From: an uncultured Treponema sp.
GTDB lineage: Bacteria; Spirochaetota; Spirochaetia; Treponematales; Treponemataceae
NCBI GenBank assembly: GCA_946611835.1
Contig: CAMOEE010000056.1
Coordinates: 1 to 12,934, forward strand
DNA length: 12,934 bases
Reading direction: 5' to 3'
In this document: piece after piece, positions 6,868-12,934 of the stretch
Numbering within the stretch: position 1 is the first letter of the stretch
How the letters are laid out: each line of letters begins with the position of its first letter
Notes under the pieces: generated by a model
What the model was told of the DNA's origin: nothing
What the model saw: only the letters and a program-made list of their open reading frames with translations
The model's database searches: none
Position numbers and translations under genes: made by a program

Positions 6868-6894
6868 TTTTAAGTAACGATATGTTACTTAAAA
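6868..6894. promoter_or_regulatory. Perfect inverted repeat, likely TetR operator
   Basis: Perfect 11-base arms (6868-6878 and 6884-6894; core AAGTAAC and GTTACTT) flank a five-base spacer GATAT. It lies between the divergent tetR and DXS-like genes and covers about -3 to +24 of the DXS-like promoter. TetR proteins bind such repeats as dimers. It is about 100 bases upstream of the predicted tetR promoter, so repression of the DXS-like gene is more direct than autorepression. Confidence 0.8.
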
Positions 6895-6921
6895 TTACTT
6901 TTGCCAGAACAGGAGCAGATA

Positions 6922-8676
6922 ATGATTTTAGACAGCATCAATTCACCGGAAGACTTAAAAAAACATTCACTTTCAGAACTTGAAACTATTGCAGGAGAAA
7001 TCCGGGAAGGACTTTTCAACAGGCTTACAAAAATCGGCGGACATTTCGGGCCAAACTTCGGCTTTGTAGAGGCAACAATCGCCCTTCACTATGTATTTGA
7101 CTCACCAAAAGACAAATTCGTCTTTGATGTCTCACATCAGGCTTACGCACATAAAATGCTCACGGGTCGAAAGGCCGGTTATTTTGACGACAGCCGTTTC
7201 TCTGAGGATTCAGGCTACACCAATCCCGATGAGAGCGAGCATGACCTTTTCAACATCGGACACACATCAACATCAATCGCACTGGCCCTGGGTCTGGCAA
7301 AAGGCCGGGACATCCTCGGCAAAAAAGAGAATGTCATTGCAATCATCGGTGACGGCTCCCTTTCTGGCGGCGAGGCCATGGAAGCCCTGAGCGTTGCAGG
7401 AAGCGAACTCAACTCAAATTTCATCATCGTGGTCAACGACAATGAGCAGGCCATCGCAGAAAATCACGGCGGCATTTACAAGAACCTCAAGGCACTGAGA
7501 GATTCAAATGGCAAGGCTGAAAACAACTGGTTCACTTCATGGGGGCTGGATTATGTCTACGAAGAAAATGGAAACGACATTCCTTCCCTAATCAAGGTTT
7601 TTGAAAAAGTAAAAGATTCAAACCATCCTGTTGTCGTTCACATACACACGCAGAAGGGAAAGGGTTATGAGCTGGCAGAAAAAAACAAAGAGGAATGGCA
7701 CTGGTGTATGCCTTTTGACCGCACGAACGGAAAGCCAAAATTCAACTTCGGAAACGGAGAGTCTTATGTAGGGATGACAAGCAAATACATTATTGAAAGA
7801 GCCAGAAAAGACCCTGAATTCGTGGTAGTATCACCGGCAATGCCGATGGCTGTGGGGCTTGGCCCAAAAGAAAGGGAAATGCTCGGCTCCCACTACATCG
7901 ACACGGGTATTGCAGAGGAGGCGGCTGTCGCAGTAGCATCCGGAATCGCAAAGAACGGAGCAAAACCCCTTCTTGTCACAAACATGACCTTTTTGCAGCG
8001 GGCCTATGACCAGATTTCTCAGGATGTCTGCATCAACAAAATGCCAGTCACCATGCTCATGAATTTCACTTCATTTGACGGTCTTACCGATGTAACCCAC
8101 CTGGGAATTTTCGGCCTTGCGGCTTTCAGTAATATCCCAAACCTTTTGGTTTTATGTCCCTCAAGCGCCGAAGAATACACCTCAATGCTGGACTGGAGCC
8201 TTGAGCAGAGGGAAAATCCGGTCTTAATCCTGATTCCTGGAAACCAGGTGACCCACCGCCCGGCAGACAAAGATTACAGCGGGCTTAACCGCTTCAAAAT
8301 CGAAGAAAATGGCGAAAAGGTCGCAGTCATTGCCCTGGGAGATTTTTTCCAGAAAGGCCAGGAACTTTCCGCTGCCATAAAAGAAAAATGCGGCTTTACC
8401 CCGACCCTGATTAATCCCCGTTTTGCCTCAGGAATTGACAAAGAAATGCTTTCAAGCCTCGAAAAAGACCATCAGCTTGTCATCACTCTGGAAGACGGAA
8501 TCCTTGAGGGCGGCTTCGGTCAGAAAATCGCCTCATTCTACGGCGACAGCAAAATGCTGGTCAAAAATTACGGTCTTGAAAAGAAATTCTACGACCGCTA
8601 CAACCCGGCCGATCTTCTGAAAGCTTGCGGCATGACGACCGAGCAGATTATAAGCAAAATAAAGGAACTTTTGTAA
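6922..8676 (+). CDS. DXS-like thiamine-diphosphate enzyme with altered substrate site
   Basis: This 584-residue protein is related to 1-deoxy-D-xylulose-5-phosphate synthase. Retained residues are GHF (His41), SHQAY (His72), GHTSTS (113-118), the thiamine-diphosphate motif GDG (143-145) with NDN (172-174), catalytic Glu332 in GIAEEAA, Arg360 in FLQRAYDQ, and His393. Aligned without gaps to E. coli DXS from memory, residues used there for the acceptor are changed: Tyr392 to Asn354, Arg420 to Phe382, Asp427 to Thr389, Arg478 to Gly440. A DXS stretch of about 40 residues before its VDGHD motif is also missing, which explains the short length. It therefore probably makes a different acyloin or ketose product. 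ATG 6922 follows AGGAG (6911-6915) by six bases. A TTG at 6901 is in frame but has no such site. The C-terminal transketolase domain (about 455-580) is intact. Confidence 0.85.
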   Translation: MILDSINSPEDLKKHSLSELETIAGEIREGLFNRLTKIGGHFGPNFGFVEATIALHYVFDSPKDKFVFDVSHQAYAHKMLTGRKAGYFDDSRFSEDSGYTNPDESEHDLFNIGHTSTSIALALGLAKGRDILGKKENVIAIIGDGSLSGGEAMEALSVAGSELNSNFIIVVNDNEQAIAENHGGIYKNLKALRDSNGKAENNWFTSWGLDYVYEENGNDIPSLIKVFEKVKDSNHPVVVHIHTQKGKGYELAEKNKEEWHWCMPFDRTNGKPKFNFGNGESYVGMTSKYIIERARKDPEFVVVSPAMPMAVGLGPKEREMLGSHYIDTGIAEEAAVAVASGIAKNGAKPLLVTNMTFLQRAYDQISQDVCINKMPVTMLMNFTSFDGLTDVTHLGIFGLAAFSNIPNLLVLCPSSAEEYTSMLDWSLEQRENPVLILIPGNQVTHRPADKDYSGLNRFKIEENGEKVAVIALGDFFQKGQELSAAIKEKCGFTPTLINPRFASGIDKEMLSSLEKDHQLVITLEDGILEGGFGQKIASFYGDSKMLVKNYGLEKKFYDRYNPADLLKACGMTTEQIISKIKELL

Positions 8677-8686
8677 GTTTCCACAC

Positions 8687-8734
8687 AAAAAAACGAAGCC
8701 CGGAATGCCTTTTGAAGTGCAAGCCGGGCTTTTT
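8687..8734. terminator. Bidirectional terminator between convergent genes
   Basis: A perfect 8-base stem AAGCCCGG/CCGGGCTT (8696-8703 and 8724-8731), with further pairing inside the loop (TGC/GCA), has T-run 8730-8734 on the right and A-run 8687-8693 on the left. It can therefore stop the DXS-like gene from one side and the HAD gene from the other. A pyrimidine tract continues to 8760. Confidence 0.85.
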
Positions 8735-8783
8735 CTTTTCTTCCTTTTTTCTTTTTTTACCCTAATTCTTGGAATCCGTGAGA

Positions 8784-9380
8784 TTATCGCACATTTTCTT
8801 CAATCATTTTCCAGCCGGAACATCTCATGTAATTCTGATTCGGAAAGGCGCAGTCCTTATTCCAGGGCCGGTCAAAAACCATGACCTTCAAATCCGGCAT
8901 AGGGTCAAAAAACCTGAAGGCAGACGGAGAGTCTTCCACGGCATAGTCAAAATGCATTTTATAAAAATCTTCAAGCTCAATATTGAAAGGGCTTCCCTTG
9001 ATAAAATTAGCCCGGTTATATTTGTTGAGGCAGAACAATGGAAACCGCTCAAGTCCGTGCTCATCGAGCCACTGGCGGGAAGAGTCAAAAACAGTTGAAG
9101 GCCGACCTGTGATTATCTTCACATCGTGACCACTATCGACCCAGCCGTTGAGAGTCTGAACTGCACCCTCCGTCTCCTCGTAGGACAAAAGCACTTCCGG
9201 CTTGTGGGCATGAGTCATCATCCGCTCGTAATCCTCAGCCGTCAAAGAAAAAGACTCCTGAAGATTAAAATACCTGATTTTTTCGTAGGGAACATCAAGA
9301 CCGAACATCTCCCTGGCAAGCCGGGAAAAGTAGCGGGCCGTTTCGCAGAGGCAATCATCAAAATCAACATAAATATTCAT
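8784..9380 (-). CDS. HAD-superfamily 5'(3')-deoxyribonucleotidase-like protein
   Basis: This 198-residue cytosolic phosphatase has HAD motifs: DFDD with nucleophile Asp6 and acid/base Asp8, ITGRP (Thr91), Lys120 in CLNKYNRAN, and the acidic pair Glu149-Asp150 in YAVEDSP. The motif spacing, small cap and C-terminal WNKD region fit the NT5C/YqfW nucleotidase branch, which removes phosphate from nucleoside monophosphates; the exact substrate is inferred only. It lies 30 bases after the amidase on the same strand and may be read with it. It also has an extended -10 (9396-9388) ending seven bases before ATG and no Shine-Dalgarno, so a separate leaderless mRNA is likely. It converges on the DXS-like gene across a shared terminator. 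Confidence 0.82.
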   Translation of the reverse strand: MNIYVDFDDCLCETARYFSRLAREMFGLDVPYEKIRYFNLQESFSLTAEDYERMMTHAHKPEVLLSYEETEGAVQTLNGWVDSGHDVKIITGRPSTVFDSSRQWLDEHGLERFPLFCLNKYNRANFIKGSPFNIELEDFYKMHFDYAVEDSPSAFRFFDPMPDLKVMVFDRPWNKDCAFPNQNYMRCSGWKMIEENVR

Positions 9381-9387
9381 CAGCTTG

Positions 9388-9396
9388 ATTATAACA
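9388..9396 (-). promoter_or_regulatory. Extended -10 promoter of the HAD gene
   Basis: TGTTATAAT on the minus strand is a perfect TATAAT preceded by TGT, in the 30-base gap after the amidase. Transcription would start at about 9381, one base before the ATG. No good -35 is present, as is common for extended -10 promoters. Confidence 0.6.
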
Positions 9397-9410
9397 GAAT
9401 GCTGACAAAT

Positions 9411-10877
9411 TTATACATGTTCCCAGGCCTTCTTGTACCAGTCCTGCCAGGGGAACTTTTTCTCGTATGCCCGGCTCGCCTGGAAAAGCAGAAGCTCCTT
9501 GTGCCGTGGGGCGATAATCTGCATTCCGATTGGAACTCCGTCATCAGAAATTGCGGCAGGAATTGAAGCAGCCGGATTTCCAGTGAAGTTTGCCAGGAAG
9601 GTCTGAGTCCAGCCAATCAGTGACTCGACTTTCTTTCCGTTCACGAAATCCGGGCCTTTGGTATTTCTGTCGGTCGCATTCAATATAGAAGAAACACAGC
9701 TCACAGGGGAAATTATCAAATCGTATTTTGAAAAGGCATCCTCAAACTGGTCCAGGACATCGGTTCTGGCAAGGTTGAATTCGTACAAATCCTCGATTCC
9801 AAGTCCATCGACAATCTTTTTCCAGTAGATGAATTCCTGAGGAAAGTCCTTTTCGTGGTCTTTTAAAAGATCGATTCCCTGGGCTTTGAGGTGATTCAAC
9901 TCAAGCGCGCAGTCAATCGTAATTCCCTTGCACCAGAGGTCGGAAAGAGTCGCCGCATCGTGCTTAAAATTGAATTTGTATTCTTCAAGAGTAAAACCAA
10001 GCTCCCGGAACTTTTTTGCCCCCTCCCCTACCCTTGCCCGGACTTCATCCTCAACCTCGAAAATCCCGAAATCCCCGGTAAAAGCGATTTTCAGATTTTT
10101 GGGAAGATTCTCAATTTCCTTGTAAAAATCACAAGTCTTCGGCAGGCTGTATGGATCCCTCTTGTCTTCATAATTCATGTAGTCCATGAGAATCGCAGAA
10201 TCGGTGACAGTCTTTGTAAGCCCGCCGTTGAAGCAGAGGGGATGTGTGGCTGACCAGGCATCCGGGCGGCAGACAGAAGGCACCGTCCCCACTCCCGCCT
10301 TGAATCCGTAGAGATTGCAGAAGCAGGCCGGAATCCTGATTGAGCCGCCGGCATCCCCGCCCTCGGCTATGGGAACAAGACCTGCAGCCACCGCAGCCGC
10401 ACTTCCACCGCTTGAACCGCCGGAATTGTATTTCGTGTTGAAGGGTGTGGATGTGGGCCCGTACATGAGATTGTCCGTAGTGCCGCGGAAACCGTAGGCG
10501 GGCGCATTGGTCTTTCCGATTGCAATTCCGCCAGCCTTTTCCATGGCCATGCAAAATACTGAGTCAGTTTCATCGGTTGCGACAAGGCACTCGACCCCTC
10601 CGTGAGAAGACTGCCAGCCTTTTTTGTTGGGAAGAAAATCCTTGAGGGCAAATGGAACGCCTGCGAAAGGCCCGCAATACTCCCCTTTTTCAAGACGAGC
10701 TTCAAGCGCCCGGGCTTTTTCAAGGGCATAGTCAGCCTTAACATAGACAAAGGCGTTCACGGATTTATTGCCCTTTTCGATTCGGTCAAGGAAATATTCT
10801 ACGACTTTAACAGGACTGATTTTCCTCTCGTTGACGAGAGAGCCGATTTCAAAGGCGGATAATTCTTCCAGCTTCAT
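9411..10877 (-). CDS. Amidase signature family hydrolase
   Basis: This 488-residue amidase cleaves carboxamide bonds through a Ser-cisSer-Lys triad. The triad is visible as Lys79 (in PFALKD), Ser155 (in GGSSGGS) and Ser179 (in GGDAGGSIRIPA), with the family's usual 24-residue spacing between the serines. The C-terminal part (GNPAASIPAAIS, GVPIGMQII) is also typical. The family is broad (GatA, fatty-acid amide hydrolase, nicotinamidase-like and aryl-acyl amidases). No GatB or GatC lies nearby, so it is probably not the tRNA amidotransferase subunit. No signal peptide is seen, so it is cytosolic. ATG 10877 overlaps the upstream transporter stop in TGATG, with GGAAGGA six bases upstream. This tight coupling suggests the amidase works on what the transporter brings in. 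Confidence 0.92.
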   Translation of the reverse strand: MKLEELSAFEIGSLVNERKISPVKVVEYFLDRIEKGNKSVNAFVYVKADYALEKARALEARLEKGEYCGPFAGVPFALKDFLPNKKGWQSSHGGVECLVATDETDSVFCMAMEKAGGIAIGKTNAPAYGFRGTTDNLMYGPTSTPFNTKYNSGGSSGGSAAAVAAGLVPIAEGGDAGGSIRIPACFCNLYGFKAGVGTVPSVCRPDAWSATHPLCFNGGLTKTVTDSAILMDYMNYEDKRDPYSLPKTCDFYKEIENLPKNLKIAFTGDFGIFEVEDEVRARVGEGAKKFRELGFTLEEYKFNFKHDAATLSDLWCKGITIDCALELNHLKAQGIDLLKDHEKDFPQEFIYWKKIVDGLGIEDLYEFNLARTDVLDQFEDAFSKYDLIISPVSCVSSILNATDRNTKGPDFVNGKKVESLIGWTQTFLANFTGNPAASIPAAISDDGVPIGMQIIAPRHKELLLFQASRAYEKKFPWQDWYKKAWEHV

Positions 10878-11707
10878 CAGGATTCCTTCCTGTATTCAAA
10901 CCGGGACAAATCATCGCTCAATTCCATCTTCTTGCAGTATTCAAAATAGTCACGGCCAACACCTTCCTGCTGCCATTTCTTGCATTTGTGGTAGGCAATG
11001 GGAGAAAAAACGACCTCAAAGAAAAGCTCCACAAGAGCTCCAAGGGAAGCGATTCCTGTAATCGTGAGGATTCCGTAATAATGGGCGAAGAAAGAGAAAG
11101 CCAGAGCCGCAAAAACAAAATTGTCCACGAACTGACCGAGCATCGTGCTTATGTAAGAGCGGGTGATGAAGGCAAGCTTGCCGTCGGGATTTTTGACGAA
11201 GCGCCGTCCAATCAAAACATTTACGATTGCGTTCACGACTCCAGAAATAACATAGGCTGTCGTTGAGGAAATGAGAATCTGCCAGGGCTGAACGCCTTTT
11301 CCTGTAAAGCCGAAAACGATGTCAAATGAAGCACTTGCACCGGGGAAAGGGAATTCTGAGGGAATGGAAGCCATGATTCCCAAATAGATGATTGCCACGG
11401 CATTGATGACGGCTCCGAAGAAATTCAGCTTGATGGCCGCCTTGCCGCCGAAAGTCTTTGTGACCATATCCATAATCAGGAAGACGGCCCAAGAAAGGAA
11501 CAATCCTGCCGTAACGGAGATAAAATAGGTGTCGCCGATTTTAAGGCCGCTCCACACGATTTTGTTTGCCGCAAGGTTCATCGTGACCGTGCAAACAACA
11601 AACAAAGCAACTACAACTGCGGGAATCGAGCGCAGGAGCATCTTCCAGTCCTGCAGGTCAAAAAACCACTCCGCAGTGTCCATAATCCATGCGAATAATT
11701 TTTTCAC
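10877..11707 (-). CDS. Vut_1/YhhQ family transporter (probable queuosine-precursor uptake)
   Basis: This 276-residue inner-membrane protein has six or seven hydrophobic segments. Family signs are NLAANK near 45-50, the MDMVTKTFGGKAA segment, TMLGQFVDNFVF, and a late ELFFEVVFSPIAYHKC. YhhQ proteins import the queuosine precursors preQ0 and preQ1; other Vut_1 members may carry different compounds. It is longer than E. coli YhhQ (221 residues), with an extra N-terminal segment before the first membrane helix and a charged C-terminal tail. The start is GTG 11707 with AGAGG eight bases upstream; no other start has a ribosome binding site. A strong promoter (11826-11798) precedes it by an 84-base leader that can form a pseudoknot, so regulation at the RNA level is possible. 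It is translationally coupled to the amidase. Confidence 0.9.
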   Translation of the reverse strand: MKKLFAWIMDTAEWFFDLQDWKMLLRSIPAVVVALFVVCTVTMNLAANKIVWSGLKIGDTYFISVTAGLFLSWAVFLIMDMVTKTFGGKAAIKLNFFGAVINAVAIIYLGIMASIPSEFPFPGASASFDIVFGFTGKGVQPWQILISSTTAYVISGVVNAIVNVLIGRRFVKNPDGKLAFITRSYISTMLGQFVDNFVFAALAFSFFAHYYGILTITGIASLGALVELFFEVVFSPIAYHKCKKWQQEGVGRDYFEYCKKMELSDDLSRFEYRKES

Positions 11708-11737
11708 TTAGATAACCTCTGATAATGTTTTTCTAAT

Positions 11738-11778
11738 GCCCTAGTTTTATTTAGAGACAGGATGGGTTCCGAACTGTC
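11738..11778 (-). promoter_or_regulatory. Possible preQ1-I-like pseudoknot in transporter leader
   Basis: On the minus strand, stem GACAG/CTGTC (11778-11774 and 11760-11756) encloses a 13-base loop. An A-rich single strand (11755-11745) follows, then CTAGGG, whose GGG (11741-11739) can pair with CCC in the loop. This is the layout of class I preQ1 riboswitches: five-base stem, loop, A-rich tail, loop-tail pairing. The primary sequence does not match the consensus well, so this is a weak call supported mainly by the gene it precedes. Confidence 0.25.
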
Positions 11779-11797
11779 TTTGAATTATGCGAAAAGT

Positions 11798-11826
11798 AAT
11801 ATACAAAAATGCGCTCTATGTGACAA
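11798..11826 (-). promoter_or_regulatory. Promoter of the transporter-amidase operon
   Basis: TTGTCA (11826-11821) and TATATT (11803-11798) are exactly 17 bases apart on the minus strand, each matching consensus at five of six positions. The predicted start near 11791 gives an 84-base leader. Confidence 0.7.
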
Positions 11827-11850
11827 GAGGGCTGATATATTTCTGATATC

Positions 11851-11879
11851 TTGTAAAATTCTTATTTTATTGAGATTAT
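11851..11879 (+). promoter_or_regulatory. Promoter of the 11886 lipoprotein gene, predicted leaderless
   Basis: TTGTAA (11851-11856) and GATTAT (11874-11879) are 17 bases apart, and TGA just before the hexamer makes an extended -10. The hexamer ends six bases before ATG 11886, so transcription is predicted to start at or next to the start codon. Confidence 0.5.
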
Positions 11880-11885
11880 TAGTGC

Positions 11886-12284
11886 ATGAAGAAATTATTC
11901 TGTTTATTTTTTGCTCTTCTCCTGCCCGCCTTTTTCAGCTGCAAGCTGATTGATGACGGAAAAGGAACCCTGGTAGTCCGAAACGAGGTCGAAGATTCAA
12001 ATATCGTGATTTCAGAGGTTTATGTCAAAGTAAAAGGAAGCAGCGGCTACAACCGGGTATTCACAGGCTCCATAAAAAACGACAGGTCACATTTCATCGA
12101 GCTTGAGCCAGACTATTATTCAGTGAAGATTATAGCAACGACAACCGCCCCTGGGACACTTACATCGACAAGTGAGGAATACGAGACAGGCTTTAATATT
12201 TACAGGGAAATCAAAAAAGACAAATTCCTGACGGTCATTTTTGATGTTGATTCTGATGGCACAAAAGGAATTTATTTTGACTGA
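11886..12284 (+). CDS. Small predicted lipoprotein
   Basis: This 132-residue protein begins with a short basic N-terminus, a hydrophobic run and the relaxed lipobox FFSC with Cys19, so it is predicted to be exported and lipid-anchored. The mature part looks like a small beta sandwich: GTLVVRNEVEDSNIVISEVYVKVKG, then SGYNRVFTGSI, LEPDYYSVKIIA and a closing LTVIFDVDSDG. This pattern, a compact domain with alternating strands and GYNRVFTG, recalls proteins that sit at the cell surface, but I recognise no named family. There is no Shine-Dalgarno at the expected distance; the extended -10 promoter at 11851-11879 suggests a leaderless mRNA. The downstream DUF2798 gene is convergent, 73 bases away, with no visible terminator between them. 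Confidence 0.82.
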   Translation: MKKLFCLFFALLLPAFFSCKLIDDGKGTLVVRNEVEDSNIVISEVYVKVKGSSGYNRVFTGSIKNDRSHFIELEPDYYSVKIIATTTAPGTLTSTSEEYETGFNIYREIKKDKFLTVIFDVDSDGTKGIYFD

Positions 12285-12357
12285 AAAAAATTATTCGTGC
12301 CCCTGCCACTGACCATCACCAAAAAAGACAATCAGCGACAAGAGTATCTTCCTGTTT

Positions 12358-12828
12358 TTACTTCTTCTCAGCCTTAAAAATCAGACCAAAAATCGTGCGT
12401 ACAAGCGGGCCTGCAATCAAAAGCTGCCAGAATGCGGCCATCGGATAATTCAAGGCAGTTGTCTGCAACCAGATTGAAATCATTTCTTTCTGAAATCCGC
12501 CCTTAAAAAGAATCGTGGCTGCGAGGCTCATAAGAGGACACATCAACCATACGGAGCAGATTGAAATCGAAAGGATTATAAAAACAGGATTCGTTGATTT
12601 CACATCGAACTTAGTAAAAGTGATTTTCTTTGCAATCGGCCCTACAATAAAGAAATCAAGGACGAAAGCCACCGGTCCCATAATCGGAAGCTCATGGAAG
12701 GCCATCAAAAACACAGAATTGTTCAGTCCTCCCATTGCAAGTGAAATGTTGTAGCAGATCATCGCATACACCATTACAAAAACCATCAAAATGGTAAAAA
12801 GAATTTCCTGTCCCAAAGATTTTGGCAT
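12358..12828 (-). CDS. DUF2798 family membrane protein
   Basis: This 156-residue integral membrane protein has four hydrophobic segments arranged as two similar halves. Each half carries a repeated pattern: VYAMICYNISL with ELPIMGPVAFVLDFFIVGPIAKK in the first, and MCPLMSLAATILFKG with NYPMAAFWQLLIAGPLVR in the second. That is the DUF2798 layout; the family's function is unknown. Start choice: ATG 12828 has GGAG at 12838-12835, six bases upstream, and begins MPKSLGQE as family members do. ATG 12840, four codons earlier, lacks a ribosome binding site. A TATAAT at 12863-12858 lies just upstream. Confidence 0.85.
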   Translation of the reverse strand: MPKSLGQEILFTILMVFVMVYAMICYNISLAMGGLNNSVFLMAFHELPIMGPVAFVLDFFIVGPIAKKITFTKFDVKSTNPVFIILSISICSVWLMCPLMSLAATILFKGGFQKEMISIWLQTTALNYPMAAFWQLLIAGPLVRTIFGLIFKAEKK

Positions 12829-12857
12829 ACGAAACTCCATTATATAAATGTGATTGC

Positions 12858-12863
12858 ATTATA
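12858..12863 (-). promoter_or_regulatory. -10 element of the DUF2798 gene
   Basis: Perfect TATAAT on the minus strand, about 30 bases before ATG 12828. No convincing -35 is seen at 16-18 bases. Confidence 0.4.
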
Positions 12864-12864
12864 A

Positions 12865-12934
12865 CTACGCAAAGACCTCGCGCATGAGCATAGAAAGGTG
12901 CGGGAATCCGCTCTTAATAAGATTTGGCAATCTA
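12865..12934 (-). CDS. Possible C-terminal end of an unidentified gene, cut by window edge
   Basis: A minus-strand frame is open from the window edge to TAG at 12867-12865 and reads RLPNLIKSGFPHLSML then MREVFA. It looks like a plausible protein tail but is only 22 codons, and an open frame of this length is not rare by chance. No family can be named. Confidence 0.3.
   Translation of the reverse strand, partial: RLPNLIKSGFPHLSMLMREVFA

Larger units (their letters stand above)
11708..11885. other. Divergent intergenic region, transporter and lipoprotein genes
   Basis: This 178-base AT-rich gap holds the minus-strand transporter promoter and its structured leader, and the plus-strand lipoprotein promoter. 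No gene is evident; an open stretch from 11762 merges into the lipoprotein region in another frame and has no family match that I recognise. Confidence 0.6.

Noticed and set aside
6901..6921. TTG start for the DXS-like gene
   Set aside because: AGGAG (6911-6915) lies inside this stretch at ideal distance from ATG 6922.
1..12934. CRISPR arrays, insertion sequences, rRNA genes
   Set aside because: I saw no regularly spaced repeats, transposase motifs or rRNA sequence on either strand.

Overview
This 12.9 kb window looks like chromosome from a host-associated anaerobe, most likely a Treponema-like spirochaete. The reasons are spirochaete-style lipoproteins with relaxed lipoboxes, a YcjY-like secreted hydrolase, a two-part MmcQ/YjbR protein, DUF2798 and Vut_1 proteins, and GC-rich palindromic intergenic repeats set between AT-rich patches. 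This assignment is inference; no rRNA or tRNA is present to test it, and a Firmicute is the main alternative.

Layout. (1) Positions 1-1380 are AT-rich and hold a complete DNA cytosine-5 methyltransferase (minus strand) with a roughly 400-base AT-rich intergenic stretch behind it. A tandem palindrome cluster at 1417-1472 marks the change to GC-richer DNA. (2) Positions 1513-4127, plus strand: a secreted alpha/beta hydrolase gene broken by one in-frame TAG, an MmcQ/YjbR-family gene, and a small lipoprotein gene with its own promoter and terminator. They are separated by two copies of a 35-base repeat. (3) Positions 4143-6764, minus strand: a tight operon tetR, YgjP-like metallopeptidase, MATE exporter. 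(4) Positions 6922-8676, plus strand, divergent from tetR: a DXS-like thiamine-diphosphate enzyme that keeps catalytic residues but has lost the residues DXS uses to hold glyceraldehyde 3-phosphate. A perfect 11+11 base inverted repeat lies on its predicted transcription start. (5) Positions 8784-11707, minus strand: a Vut_1/YhhQ transporter translationally coupled to an amidase, followed by a HAD 5'-nucleotidase. (6) Positions 11886-12934: a small lipoprotein gene, a DUF2798 membrane protein, and a possible gene tail at the right edge.

How the parts may work together: the best candidate for an undescribed unit is 4143-8676. A TetR-type repressor appears to control a DXS-like enzyme of probably altered substrate through the operator at 6868-6894, and it is co-transcribed with a metallopeptidase and an exporter. 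The second candidate is the transporter-amidase pair, whose leader can fold into a small pseudoknot similar in layout to preQ1 class I riboswitches. A third pattern is that the genes with no Shine-Dalgarno (tetR, the HAD gene, the second lipoprotein) each have an extended -10 element ending 6-7 bases before the start codon, which predicts leaderless mRNAs. All other clear starts have a good Shine-Dalgarno, except the in-operon YgjP-like gene.
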